Part shown: positions 25,461 through 34,370 of the stretch, one piece after another
Numbering within the stretch: position 1 is the stretch's first letter
Layout of the letters: each line of letters begins with the position of its first letter
DNA from: an uncultured Opitutia bacterium
GTDB taxonomy: Bacteria; Verrucomicrobiota; Verrucomicrobiia; Opitutales; Opitutaceae
Assembly: GCA_903872505.1 (NCBI GenBank)
Contig: CAIQKV010000086.1
Location: 1-64,000 of the forward strand
Reading direction: 5' to 3'
DNA length: 64,000 nucleotides
The notes under the pieces: generated by a model
Told to the model about the DNA's origin: nothing
The model's database searches: none
What the model saw: only the letters and a program-made list of their open reading frames with translations
Program-made: the position numbers and the translations under genes

Positions 25461-28400
25461 ACCTCCCCCGGGCCCGGATTCTTTCACTGCTGGCCGTGGC
25501 GTTCATCGCCACGGTCGCCCTGCACGCCGAGCCGGCGGAAATCACCTCGCTCCGGGCCAAGGCCGAAAAGGGCAACGCCATCGCCCAGTACAACCTCGGC
25601 CTCGCCTATGCCCAGGGCCGCGACGACCTGCCGGTCGATCTGACCCAGGCGTTTGTCTGGCTTTCCCTCTCCGGCGACAGCGGCAGCACCCGGAAGGCGC
25701 TCGAGGCCGTGAACAGCAAGATCACGCCCGGGCAACTCGCCGAGGGCCGGCGCCTGCTCGCGGTCTATCGCGCCACCCTTCCGCCCAGCAACCCTGCGCC
25801 CGCCCCCAATCGCAGCAGCGCCCCGAAGGTCGTCGCACCGGCCGCACCCGCCGTCCCGCCCGCCAAGGCGCCGGAGGCCGCCGGCCCCATCATTGCCAGC
25901 CCGGCCGCGGCCCCCGACCCGGGTGAACTCGCCGGCTTGCGCAGCGACAAGCGCCAGCTCAGCGAGGAGCTCGCCCTCGCCTGGCGGGAAAACGACAAGC
26001 TGAAGGCCAGCCTCGCCGCGGCGCAGAAGACCGCGGCCCGCACCCAGCAGCTGAATGAACTCGTGACGCGGCGCGGCCAGGATCTCGCCACCGCCCAGGC
26101 CGAACTGGCGCAGTCGCGGGCGCGTCTCGACGAGCTGGCCGAAACCGCGGGCAAGCTTCAGCTCGAGGTTGCCGCCAAGGCCGCCAGCGCCGCCGCGGCC
26201 GAGTCGGCCCGCGAGATCGCCTCGGAAACTGCCGTCAACCAGTCGCGCGAAATTTCCGCGTTGAACCAGAAGCTCTTGGCCGCGAACCAGGCCGCGGAAG
26301 AGGCTTCCCGCACCACCAGTGGCGCGGCCGACGCCCAGCGGGCCGCGCTGCAGGCCTCGATCTCGGAGCTCAAATCCCAGCTCACCGCCACGGAATCGGC
26401 CCGCGCCGGCGCCGAAACGACGGCCAAGGAATCCGCCGCTCGGGTCGCCAAGCTCTCGGCCGATCTCGATGCGGCTCACCGGGAGGCGGAAAGCGCCAAG
26501 GCGCTCGCCGCCACCGCTACGCTCTCCGCCGAGCAGGCCCGTCGCGCCGCGGAACGCGAAGACCCCACGGCCGAGTCCCTCCGCCGCCAGCTGGCCGCCG
26601 AACAGGTTGCCAAGACCGGACTCGCCACCGAGCTGGAGCAGGCGCGGCATGAACTGGCCGGAGCCCGCACCGCGCTCGCCGACTCTTCGCAGCAGCTCGG
26701 CGCCAGCGCGGCCGCCCGCGCCAGCGCCGACGATTCCGTGCGTCGCGCGGAAACCGCCGCCAAGGTTTCCGCCGGGCAGATCGCCAAGCTCTCGGCCGAG
26801 CTCGATGCAGCCCACCGGGAAGTTGAAGGCGCGAAGTCGCTGGCCGCCGCCGCCACCGGGGAAAAATCCCGCACCGATGCCGCCCTGATTGCCGAAGGTA
26901 AAAAACTCGCTTCCGCCCGCGATGACGCCGAGTCGGCCCGCGCCGCACTCGCCGCCCATAACGCCGCTCTCGCCGGCGAACAGTCGCGCACCGCCGGTCA
27001 AGCGACCAAACTTTCGACGGATCTCGCGGCCGCGCGCAAGGATGCCGAGGCCGCGAAGGCGCTGGCCGCCGCCACCACCGCGGAAAAAACCCGGACTGAG
27101 GCCGCCTTGGCCGCGGAAAACAAGCAACTCATTGCGGCCCGCAACGCCGCCGAATCCGCCCGCGCCGCGCTCGCCACCGAAAAGGAAACGCTCACCGCCC
27201 AGTTGGCCGCCGCCGGCAAAGCAGACCCCCGGCTGGCTGATCTCCAAGCCCAGGTCACTGAGCTTAAATCGCGTCTCGCCACCGTCGAATCGGCCCGCGC
27301 CGCGCTCGCCACCAAGAACGACGCCCTCGCCGCCCAGTTGTCCCAGGCCAGCGTCGCCGCACGGGTTGCCGCCGCCGCCGAGGCCAAGAATCAGGAGATG
27401 GCCGCCGAGCACACCCGCGCGCTGGCCAAGCTGACCGCCGAGACCGCCACCACCCAGTCGGCCTTTGAAAAAGAGCGACTGGCCCGCTCGGATGCCCAGT
27501 CCGCGCTCACCCAGGCCCGGACCCACCTCGAGGAACTCTACGCCGCCAACCATCGGCTGGAGGCCGAGGTCGCGGCCAAGTCCGCCACTCCGGCGTCGTC
27601 CCCCAAGGCCGTCGACGACCTCGCCGCCACCCGGAAGGATCTGGCGGCCGCGCAGGAAAAACTGGCGGCGCTCACCGCCGCGGTCGCCGCCAAGTCCGCG
27701 GCGCTGGAGACGGCCCTCCAGGACGCGGAGAAGAACCGCGCCCAGACCGCCGCCCTCGAGTCCTCGCTCCAGAATTCGGAAAAAGCCCGCGCCCAGCTGG
27801 GCGAAAAACTGCAGGCCGCGGGCCAGCCCACGCCCGCCGAGGTGCAGGCCCGGGCCGAGGCCACGAAGGCGGCCGCCGCCGCCGGCCAGTTGCAGGAGCA
27901 ACTCGCCTCCCTGCGCACCGACCGTGAGCGCCTCGGCGCCGAGCTCGCCCAAGCGCGGCAGGACGGCGAAAAGACCCGCGCCGAACTTGGCGCCGCCACC
28001 ACCCAGCTCGCCAGCTTGCGCGAAACCGCCACCCGTCTCGAGGCCGGGCGCACCAGCGCGGCCGCAGCCGCGGACACGACCGCCCGTCAACTGGCCTCGG
28101 CCCGCGAGCTGCAGGCCCAGCTCACCGAGGCGAACTCCCGGCTGGCCGCCAGCGAGGCCGGCCGGAACGAACTCGCGGCCAAGTTGGCCACCGCCACTGA
28201 TTCTGGAAAGACTTCCGCCGGCCAACTCTCCGACCTTGGCGCCAAGCTGGCCGCGAGCGAGGCCGGCCGGAGCGAGCTCGCCGCCAAGTTGGCCGCCGCC
28301 GCCGATTCCGACAAAAATGTGGCCACCGAGCTCGCCGTCCTGCGCACGCAGGTGGACGCGCTCAAGGCCGAGCGGGACGCGCTCCAGCCGCAGGTCGTGC

Positions 28401-28969
28401 AAGCCAAGGCCACCACCGCCGCCCATGCCGAGGCGGAGGCCAAGCTCGCCGTGGCCCTGCGCAGCTACAGCCAGCTCGAGGGGGAAAACGCCTCGCTCAA
28501 GGCCGGCAGCGAAAAACTTGCCGCCGACAAGGCCGCGCTGGAAGCCCGCGTGGCCGAGCTGCGCCCCGCCGCCGACCAGGCCGAAACCAACCGTGCGCAG
28601 CTCCGCCAATTGCAGGCCCAGTCCGCGACGCTCACCACGGAAAATGCCCGGCTGAAAACGCAGCTGGCCGCCGTCCCGCCGCCCGCGGCCGCGGCCACGA
28701 CTCCCGTCCGCACCGCCGCAGCGACACCCGGGCAGCTCTCCTCCCCGACCCGCCCGTCCAGCCCCGTTCACGCGGTCGCCGCGCCCCCGCCCCCGCCGCC
28801 CGCCCCCGTCACCCGCAGCCATATCATCGTTCCCGGCGACACCCTCGGGAAAATCTCCCGCCTGTACTACGGCACCGCCAACCGCTGGCCCGAGATCCTC
28901 GCCGCCAACCGCAATGTGCTGGTGGACGAAAAGAGCCTCGTTGTCGGGCGAACCTTGGTCATCCCCTGA
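25457..28969 (+). CDS. Giant secreted Sel1 / coiled-coil / LysM protein
   Basis: 1170 residues. Order: signal peptide (ILSLLAVAFIATVALHA), one Sel1 module (residues ~25-105, KAEKGNAIAQYNLGLAYAQG), Pro/Ala linker, then roughly 900 residues of Ala/Glu/Lys/Gln/Leu-rich coiled coil without cysteine, a Pro-rich hinge (APPPPPPAP) and a C-terminal LysM peptidoglycan-binding domain (last ~50 residues, VPGDTLGKISRLYYG and NRWPEILAANR). About three units of ~70 residues in the coil resemble each other (AKLSADLDAAHREAESAKAL type), and SEAGRNELAAKL recurs as SEAGRSELAAKL, suggesting growth by internal duplication. An unbroken rod would be more than 100 nm, if monomeric helix rise applies. It should bridge cell wall and something else in the envelope; no lipobox. 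Confidence 0.85.
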   Translation: MNLPRARILSLLAVAFIATVALHAEPAEITSLRAKAEKGNAIAQYNLGLAYAQGRDDLPVDLTQAFVWLSLSGDSGSTRKALEAVNSKITPGQLAEGRRLLAVYRATLPPSNPAPAPNRSSAPKVVAPAAPAVPPAKAPEAAGPIIASPAAAPDPGELAGLRSDKRQLSEELALAWRENDKLKASLAAAQKTAARTQQLNELVTRRGQDLATAQAELAQSRARLDELAETAGKLQLEVAAKAASAAAAESAREIASETAVNQSREISALNQKLLAANQAAEEASRTTSGAADAQRAALQASISELKSQLTATESARAGAETTAKESAARVAKLSADLDAAHREAESAKALAATATLSAEQARRAAEREDPTAESLRRQLAAEQVAKTGLATELEQARHELAGARTALADSSQQLGASAAARASADDSVRRAETAAKVSAGQIAKLSAELDAAHREVEGAKSLAAAATGEKSRTDAALIAEGKKLASARDDAESARAALAAHNAALAGEQSRTAGQATKLSTDLAAARKDAEAAKALAAATTAEKTRTEAALAAENKQLIAARNAAESARAALATEKETLTAQLAAAGKADPRLADLQAQVTELKSRLATVESARAALATKNDALAAQLSQASVAARVAAAAEAKNQEMAAEHTRALAKLTAETATTQSAFEKERLARSDAQSALTQARTHLEELYAANHRLEAEVAAKSATPASSPKAVDDLAATRKDLAAAQEKLAALTAAVAAKSAALETALQDAEKNRAQTAALESSLQNSEKARAQLGEKLQAAGQPTPAEVQARAEATKAAAAAGQLQEQLASLRTDRERLGAELAQARQDGEKTRAELGAATTQLASLRETATRLEAGRTSAAAAADTTARQLASARELQAQLTEANSRLAASEAGRNELAAKLATATDSGKTSAGQLSDLGAKLAASEAGRSELAAKLAAAADSDKNVATELAVLRTQVDALKAERDALQPQVVQAKATTAAHAEAEAKLAVALRSYSQLEGENASLKAGSEKLAADKAALEARVAELRPAADQAETNRAQLRQLQAQSATLTTENARLKTQLAAVPPPAAAATTPVRTAAATPGQLSSPTRPSSPVHAVAAPPPPPPAPVTRSHIIVPGDTLGKISRLYYGTANRWPEILAANRNVLVDEKSLVVGRTLVIP

Positions 28970-29046
28970 TGTCTTAGCCCGGGCTCCGCCCTGCGGTTCG
29001 CCGCGAAAGATTGCCTCACACGTCATTCCACCTCTTGCTTCCTCCC

Positions 29047-29823
29047 ATGCGCTCTTCCCCTCTCCGTCTTGCGCTCAGCCTCACCGCGCTGCTGCTCTCG
29101 CTGTCCTCTCGCTGCCTGGCGGCGGCCGACGCCGCCCCCGCCAAGGATGCCCCCGCCGCGGTCACGCCCGCTCCGACGCCTGCGCCCGCTCCTGCCGTTG
29201 CTCCCGCGGCCGTCGACGCTCCTGCAGCCAGCGTTCCCACTCCCGCTCCCGCTCCTGAACCCACTCCCGCCGCCACGCCGGCACCGGTGGCCGCCCCCGC
29301 CGCGGTTCCGGACCAGGACACCGCCGAGGCCAAGCTCGCGGTGGTGCTGCGCAGCTACAGCTTGATGCAGGAGGAAAACGACCAGCTGAAGGCCGCCCAG
29401 GAGAAATTGACCGCCGAGAAGTCCGCGCTGGAGGCCCAGCTCGCCGTGGCCAAGGACGCCCTGCCCCTCGCCAACCAGGCGGCCGGGCTGCGCGAACAGC
29501 TCCGCCAGACGCAGGACCAGCTCGCCGCGCTCTCGCTCGAGAATAACGAGCTCAAGACCCGGCTCTCCCTCGGCGGTCCCGCCGCGGGCGCCGGCCAGCC
29601 GGAATCACTCCATCCCGCCAGCGTGGCCACGACCCCGGCGCCCGTCGCCCTGCCCGCCCCCGCGGCGCGCATCCATGTCGTCGCCGCCGGTGAGACGCTC
29701 GGCAAGATTGCCCGCCAGTATTACGGCAACGCCAACCGCTGGCCGGAAATCCTCGCCGCCAACAAGGATGTGCTGAAGGACGAGAAAAGCCTGTTCGTCG
29801 GAACGAAGCTGAAGATCCCGTAA
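29047..29823 (+). CDS. Secreted Pro/Ala-linker coiled-coil LysM protein
   Basis: 258 residues: signal peptide (LALSLTALLLSLSSRCLAA), a low-complexity Ala/Pro/Thr/Val linker (~residues 25-90), a short coiled coil (EAKLAVVLRSYSLMQEEND onwards) and a C-terminal LysM domain (last ~51 residues, AGETLGKIARQYYGNANRW). The coil and LysM part is clearly paralogous to the end of the giant protein (its EAKLAVALRSYSQLEGEN), as if derived by loss of the Sel1 module and most of the rod. ATG 29047 is chosen over 29011 because it starts the signal peptide. Third gene of the cluster, 77 bases after the second. Confidence 0.85.
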   Translation: MRSSPLRLALSLTALLLSLSSRCLAAADAAPAKDAPAAVTPAPTPAPAPAVAPAAVDAPAASVPTPAPAPEPTPAATPAPVAAPAAVPDQDTAEAKLAVVLRSYSLMQEENDQLKAAQEKLTAEKSALEAQLAVAKDALPLANQAAGLREQLRQTQDQLAALSLENNELKTRLSLGGPAAGAGQPESLHPASVATTPAPVALPAPAARIHVVAAGETLGKIARQYYGNANRWPEILAANKDVLKDEKSLFVGTKLKIP

Positions 29824-29846
29824 GCCCACGCGGTTTTCGCGGCCGG

Positions 29847-30644
29847 CTAGGTGCGCGGGTTCTGTTCGCGATACTCGCGCAGGATCTTCCAAATGTCGTT
29901 CAGCACCGCGTGCGGCCCGACGTAGTTGCCGTGGCGATAGCTGTCGGACAGCACCCGGCCGTTTTCATCCACCAGCACCAGGTCCGGGATCCCGTCGCCG
30001 CCATAGCTGTTGATTTCCGAGGCACTCGCGATGGCATGCCAGTTCAGGGCGGGCCACCTCATCGCGTCGCCGCGCATGTAAGCCTCCATGTCCTCCGGCG
30101 ACTGGTCGTGATTCACCAGCACCACCTCGAATTCCGGATATTGTTCGCGGATCTTCCCGTAGGCCTCGACGAGGCGGGGCGTAAACGACCGGCACGGCGG
30201 ACACCAGCTCGCGGAAAAATACAGCGCGTAAAATTTCACCCCGGCCAGGTGGTTCCGGTCGAACGGACGCAGCGACCCGCCTTCGAGATGGACCAGCTTG
30301 CCCGCCAGGGCCCGCTCCATCGGATTCGCCGTGCGCCCCGCGGACGGCCGCGGTTCCCCGGACTTCGCTTGCCCCATCTCTTCGTCCATCGCCTGCGACG
30401 GCAGGTTGGTGTTCGCCGGTAACACGCGACCGTTGGCATTGCGGTAGCGCACGAGCAGATAGTCGTCCACCAGGTCGACCACCTCCAGCTTCATGCCCGG
30501 GGTAAGGCTGAAGGAACCGCTCACAATCCCCTCCCGCAGAATTTCAAACTTGGTCGGCTTGGTGACGGTGACCTCCTGCGGCAACGCCGCCCGCAAGGAC
30601 ATCACGGGCACGAACGCGAGCAGCAGGACGTACAGCAGCTTCAT
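29847..30644 (-). CDS. Secreted thioredoxin-like (nucleoredoxin/TlpA type) protein
   Basis: 265 residues with a signal peptide (LLYVLLLAFVPVMSLRAA). An SH3-like N-terminal portion (residues ~25-75, LTPGMKLEVVDLVDDYLLV) precedes a thioredoxin fold whose active site is SASWCPPC, Cys148 and Cys151. Cis-Pro is in GIPDLVLVD. The style resembles nucleoredoxin/tryparedoxin-like proteins common in Verrucomicrobiota, which combine a CPPC site with an SHSKSEY-type domain. Likely a periplasmic disulfide reductase or oxidase; partner unknown. Convergent with the LysM gene. Confidence 0.85.
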   Translation of the reverse strand: MKLLYVLLLAFVPVMSLRAALPQEVTVTKPTKFEILREGIVSGSFSLTPGMKLEVVDLVDDYLLVRYRNANGRVLPANTNLPSQAMDEEMGQAKSGEPRPSAGRTANPMERALAGKLVHLEGGSLRPFDRNHLAGVKFYALYFSASWCPPCRSFTPRLVEAYGKIREQYPEFEVVLVNHDQSPEDMEAYMRGDAMRWPALNWHAIASASEINSYGGDGIPDLVLVDENGRVLSDSYRHGNYVGPHAVLNDIWKILREYREQNPRT

Positions 30645-30693
30645 CCCCGGGAGGATGGCTAGCCATAAGGCTGGAGCAAAGCCGTTTTTTGCC

Positions 30694-31434
30694 TCAGGCC
30701 GCCGGCTTCAGCCGGAAGGGCGCGGCCTCGGCGCGGCATTGCTCGACCGCCGCGCGATACGCCGGGTTTTTCCGCAGCGCCGCCACGACCGCCTGCGCCA
30801 CGATCCGGCCGCCCGCGTCGTCGCTCGGAAAATGCACGCCCCCGAGGATGCGGCCCCAGGCCACGCGGTGCGCGCGCGCCTCGAGCGCGGCCTGCTGGTC
30901 GGGAAAAATATCCCCCAGCACCGCGGCCCAGACGAAGGCCCGCAGTGAATGTCCGCTGGGGTAGGAATTGGACTTGGGGATCTCCACGCAGGGCTGGACC
31001 GCGGCGTCGACCACCGGCGGGCGCCGGCGCGGGTAAAGGTCTTTCACGCTCCGGCTCACCTGCTGGACATCGGCCGCCACCTGGTGGAGCAGCCCGGCGA
31101 GGAGGGGCAGGTTCTTTTCCGCGAACCACGGCCCGAGCACGTCCCCGTAATCGGCAAAAATATTGTCCTTCTCGATCAGCTTCGCCCACGCGACGTCGGC
31201 GGGTGTGCGGGCGGCCTGCACCTGCAGCACCGTCTCCAGGTCGCCCAGGGCGGCGACCGAACCGGGGGCCGGCGGTGGCGGCAGAACGGCTTTCCAATCG
31301 ATGGAACCGGGCGGAAAAAAATTCGCGGCCGGGACCGGGGCCGCCATTTTTTCCGGCGCGCCCGCGGCCACGCTCGCCGGCAGCACCAGGGCCAGGCCAA
31401 GGAACAGCCGGAGTCCGGGAAAATTTCGTTTCAC
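30694..31434 (-). CDS. PAP2/class A acid phosphatase, secreted
   Basis: 246 residues from a GTG at 31434, which is the only nearby codon giving a proper basic start and signal peptide (LRLFLGLALVLPASVAAGA). The phosphatase motifs are present in order: K131 with RP at 138-139 (KDLYPRRRPP), PSGH at 159-162, and GRILGGVHFPSD with Arg195, His201 and Asp205. The Ser of the canonical SR pair is replaced by Gly194. Probably a periplasmic phosphomonoesterase, PhoN-like. Divergent from the cyclophilin gene. Confidence 0.85.
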   Translation of the reverse strand: MKRNFPGLRLFLGLALVLPASVAAGAPEKMAAPVPAANFFPPGSIDWKAVLPPPPAPGSVAALGDLETVLQVQAARTPADVAWAKLIEKDNIFADYGDVLGPWFAEKNLPLLAGLLHQVAADVQQVSRSVKDLYPRRRPPVVDAAVQPCVEIPKSNSYPSGHSLRAFVWAAVLGDIFPDQQAALEARAHRVAWGRILGGVHFPSDDAGGRIVAQAVVAALRKNPAYRAAVEQCRAEAAPFRLKPAA

Positions 31435-31552
31435 GCGGCGCACCGTGGCAGATTCGGGGCCGGCGCGAAACAGATTTTTTGCCTCAGCCCGGGAGGCCGC
31501 CCCGCGCGAGTTTCGTTGTGAGCCCCCCGCTTTCTGTCCACCGTCGCACCCC

Positions 31553-32710
31553 ATGAAAACTCGCCTGGCCCTCCTTGTCCTGCTGGCCGCCGGTTGGTCC
31601 GCCCGTGCCGGGGACCCATCCAGTCCGGCCGCCCGTCCGGCGGCCCCGCTCCCCGACGGGCTCTACGCCGAGATCGTCACGCCGCGCGGCACCGTCACCG
31701 CCGAGCTTTTCTTTCAAAAGGCGCCGCTCACCGTCGCCAACTTCGTGGGCCTCGCCGAGGGCACGCTCGGCCCGAAAAAAGGCACGCCCTTCTTCGCTGG
31801 CCTGAAGTTTCACCGCGTCGTGCCCAATTTCGTCGTGCAGGGCGGCGACCCGCTCGGCACCGGCGAGGGCGGCCCCGGCTACAGTTTTGCCGACGAGTTC
31901 GCGCCGGGCCTGCACCACAACGCGGCCGGGGTCCTCTCCATGGCCAATGACGGCCCCGACACGAACGGCTCGCAGTTCTTCATCACGCTCCGCGACGTTT
32001 CCCGGCTCAACTACCTCCACAGCGTCTTCGGCCGGGTCGTCCGCGGGCTCGAGGTGCTGCCGCGGATCCAGCAAAATGATGTGATCTCCGCGGTGCACAT
32101 CCGCCGGATCGGTCCCGCCGCCCAGGCTTTCCGCGCCGACCAAGCCGCGTTTGACCGGCTGGCGGCGGCGGCGAAAAAATACACCGCCGCCCCGGCACCC
32201 GGCCCGGCCGCGAACTTCGACGACCCCGGCAAGCTCCTGCCCGCCGAGCCGCCCCGCGCCCTCGGTTTCCAGCGCAAGCTCGCCAACTTCGAGCGCGCCA
32301 CCGGCGTGAAAATCTGCGCCCGCGTCGTCGCCAAGTTCACGCCCGAAACGCCGAACCAGCGGCCCGGCAACCTTGCCGGCACGATGGCCAAACAACTCGG
32401 CCTCACGACCGAGGGCGTGCTCGCCGTCTATTTTGCCGACATCGGGAAGTGGGGCCTCTGGGTCAGCGACGGGTACCTGCCCCGGTTCACCGGCCGGACC
32501 GGCACCGTGCAGGCATTGATGAAGGACGGCGCCCTGCACCAGGCGAAGCAGGATTTCCTGACCGCCGCCCAGGCGCAGGCCGATCTCTACACGGCCGAGG
32601 CCGCCAAGGCCGCGCCGCCCGGCAAGCCCCTCACCGACGGCCAGAAGATCAAATACCAGGTCGACGCCGTGCTCGACGGACTCATCCTGAAGTTCGAACC
32701 CCCCTCCTGA
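31553..32710 (+). CDS. Secreted cyclophilin-type peptidylprolyl isomerase with TPM-like tail
   Basis: 385 residues: signal peptide (LALLVLLAAGWSARAG), a cyclophilin domain (residues ~38-190; FHRVVPNFVVQGGDPLGTG, LSMANDGPDTNGSQFFIT, HSVFGRVVRGLEVL) and a ~190-residue C-terminal region not found in ordinary cyclophilins. The latter (FERATGVKICARVVAKFTP, TEGVLAVYFADIGKWGLWVS) resembles the TPM domain fold, including the glycine-rich run of GDYLP-like residues. Cyclophilin active-site residues (His/Arg/Phe in FHR, QFF) are intact, so it should catalyse prolyl isomerisation in the periplasm. The role of the tail is unknown. ATG 31553 opens the signal peptide. Confidence 0.85.
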   Translation: MKTRLALLVLLAAGWSARAGDPSSPAARPAAPLPDGLYAEIVTPRGTVTAELFFQKAPLTVANFVGLAEGTLGPKKGTPFFAGLKFHRVVPNFVVQGGDPLGTGEGGPGYSFADEFAPGLHHNAAGVLSMANDGPDTNGSQFFITLRDVSRLNYLHSVFGRVVRGLEVLPRIQQNDVISAVHIRRIGPAAQAFRADQAAFDRLAAAAKKYTAAPAPGPAANFDDPGKLLPAEPPRALGFQRKLANFERATGVKICARVVAKFTPETPNQRPGNLAGTMAKQLGLTTEGVLAVYFADIGKWGLWVSDGYLPRFTGRTGTVQALMKDGALHQAKQDFLTAAQAQADLYTAEAAKAAPPGKPLTDGQKIKYQVDAVLDGLILKFEPPS

Positions 32711-32714
32711 CCCC

Positions 32715-34043
32715 ATGAAATTTCTCCCGGCCCTCCTCCTCGCCACCCTCGCCACGCCGCTGCTCGGCGCCACCGAGTCCCCGCTCCACGCCGTCGTCAG
32801 CCAGCAGGTCGCCGCGGATTACCCCGCCCTCCTTGCGTTCTACACCGACCTCCATCTCCACCCCGAGCTCTCGCTGATGGAGGAAAAAACCTCCGCCAAG
32901 GTCGCCGCCTCGCTCCGCGCCTCCGGTTACGAGGTCACGGAAAAATTCGGCGGCTACGGCGTCGTGGGCGTGCTGAAGAACGGCCCCGGCCCCGTGCTGC
33001 TCATCCGCACGGACCTCGATGCGCTGCCGGTGGAGGAGCAGACCGGTCTGCCCTACGCCAGCCACGTCCGCGTCACCGACCTCTCCGGCCACGACGTGCC
33101 GGCCATGCATGCGTGCGGCCACGATCTGCACATGACAGTGTTCACCGGCACGGCCCGCCAGCTGGCGTCGCTCCGCGACCACTGGTCCGGCACCCTCGTG
33201 CTCATCGGCCAGCCCGCCGAGGAGCGCGGCATCGGCGCCCGCGCCATGCTGGCCGGGGGACTCTACCGGAAATTTCCCCAGCCCGACTACGCCATCGCCC
33301 TCCATGACAGCGCCACGCTGCCCGCCGGCACGCTCGGCACGGTGGAGGGCTACATCATGGCGAATGTCGACACCGTCGAGATCACCGTGCGCGGCATCGG
33401 CGGCCATGGGGCGTATCCCCAGGCGACGAAAGACCCCGTCGTGCTCGCCGCGCGCATCGTCGTCGCGCTCCAGACGATCGTGAGCCGGGAAACCCGGCCC
33501 ATCGACCCGGCCGTCGTCACGGTCGGCTCCATCCACGGCGGCACCAAATCCAACGTCATCCCGAACGAGGTGAAGCTCCAGCTCACCCTGCGCTCCTACT
33601 CCGACGCCGTGCGCGCCCACACCATCGAGGCGGTGCGCCGCATCTGCCGCGGCGAAGCCATCGCGACCGGCCTGCCGGACGAGCTTATGCCCATCGTCAC
33701 CCTCGTTGAGGAGGAGTTCACTCCAGCCGCGTACAACGATCCCCTCCTGACCCGTCGCGTGCACGGCGCCTTGGCGGGCTGGTTTGGCGCCGACCGCGTG
33801 GAGACCGTTCCGCCGGAGATGGGCGGCGAGGATTTCAGCGAGTTCGGCCGGACGGTCGAGCACGTGCCGCTCTGCCTGTTCCGGCTCGGCGCCGTCGATC
33901 CCGCCAAGGTCGCCGATAGCCAGCGCACCGGGGTGGCTCTGCCTTCGCTGCATTCGAGTCGGTTCGCCCCGGTACCCGAGCCGACCATCAAGACCGGCGT
34001 GGCGGCGATGACCGCGGTCGCGCTCGATCTCCTGAAGAAATAA
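32715..34043 (+). CDS. Secreted M20-family amidohydrolase
   Basis: 442 residues with a signal peptide (LLLATLATPLLGA). M20/IAA-amino-acid-hydrolase type metallo-amidohydrolase: DLHLHPELSLMEEKT, VLLIRTDLDALPVEEQTGLP, MHACGHDLHM (metal Cys/His), IGQPAEERGIGA and the dimerisation region GIGGHGAYPQATKDPV. Enzymes of this group hydrolyse N-acyl amino acids, hippurate or small peptides. The signal peptide is less usual for the family. It begins 4 bases after the cyclophilin-TPM stop, so the two are probably one transcript. Confidence 0.9.
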   Translation: MKFLPALLLATLATPLLGATESPLHAVVSQQVAADYPALLAFYTDLHLHPELSLMEEKTSAKVAASLRASGYEVTEKFGGYGVVGVLKNGPGPVLLIRTDLDALPVEEQTGLPYASHVRVTDLSGHDVPAMHACGHDLHMTVFTGTARQLASLRDHWSGTLVLIGQPAEERGIGARAMLAGGLYRKFPQPDYAIALHDSATLPAGTLGTVEGYIMANVDTVEITVRGIGGHGAYPQATKDPVVLAARIVVALQTIVSRETRPIDPAVVTVGSIHGGTKSNVIPNEVKLQLTLRSYSDAVRAHTIEAVRRICRGEAIATGLPDELMPIVTLVEEEFTPAAYNDPLLTRRVHGALAGWFGADRVETVPPEMGGEDFSEFGRTVEHVPLCLFRLGAVDPAKVADSQRTGVALPSLHSSRFAPVPEPTIKTGVAAMTAVALDLLKK

Positions 34044-34370
34044 CCCGCGGGCAGCCGGCCAAAGTCCATTTTTACAAGCACCATGGCGGCCGCTTGAAAT
34101 TCACCTCCGACCGCCACCTGCGCACGCTCCGCAGGACTGCTGCAGATCGATTGCATAATTTGGATATTCTTGGTCCTCGCCACCTTCTTGGCATTTTCTA
34201 ATAGCCATCCCATGGTGTTGCGATGCAACAAGACATCGTTACAATAATTGCCAGTCTCCCAAATGCCCTTGCCTGCCAGCTGCGTAGTATTACGCATGTT
34301 AAAAATATTTGCGGGCTTTCTCCCGTGAAGTGTGACTGATTCCGCTCGAATTTCCGCCCCTGCCTGCCCG
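34044..34370. other. 327-bp gene-free, locally AT-rich leader of the prepilin gene
   Basis: No recognisable gene. GC content drops between about 34140 and 34320. It contains two small perfect hairpins: TGTTGC-GAT-GCAACA (34216-34230) and TGCGTA-GTAT-TACGCA (34281-34296). One frame on the minus strand is open throughout this stretch and into the amidohydrolase; its codon third positions are not GC-rich, so I do not call it. The region likely holds the prepilin promoter and leader RNA, but no convincing -35/-10 or sigma-54 site was found. Confidence 0.5.

Noticed and set aside
28993-29004. GCGG-TTCG-CCGC mini-hairpin after the giant LysM gene as terminator
   Set aside because: Only 4 bp of stem and no T-run; expected often by chance in this GC-rich DNA.
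25484-29026. Minus-strand frame of ~1180 codons rich in Gly/Leu/Arg
   Set aside because: Antisense to the giant coiled-coil gene; its Gly-rich repeats are only the mirror of Ala/Leu coiled-coil codons.
34140-34330. Sigma-54 promoter before the prepilin gene
   Set aside because: Candidate TGG...GC pairs have the wrong 10-base spacing, so no credible -24/-12 element.
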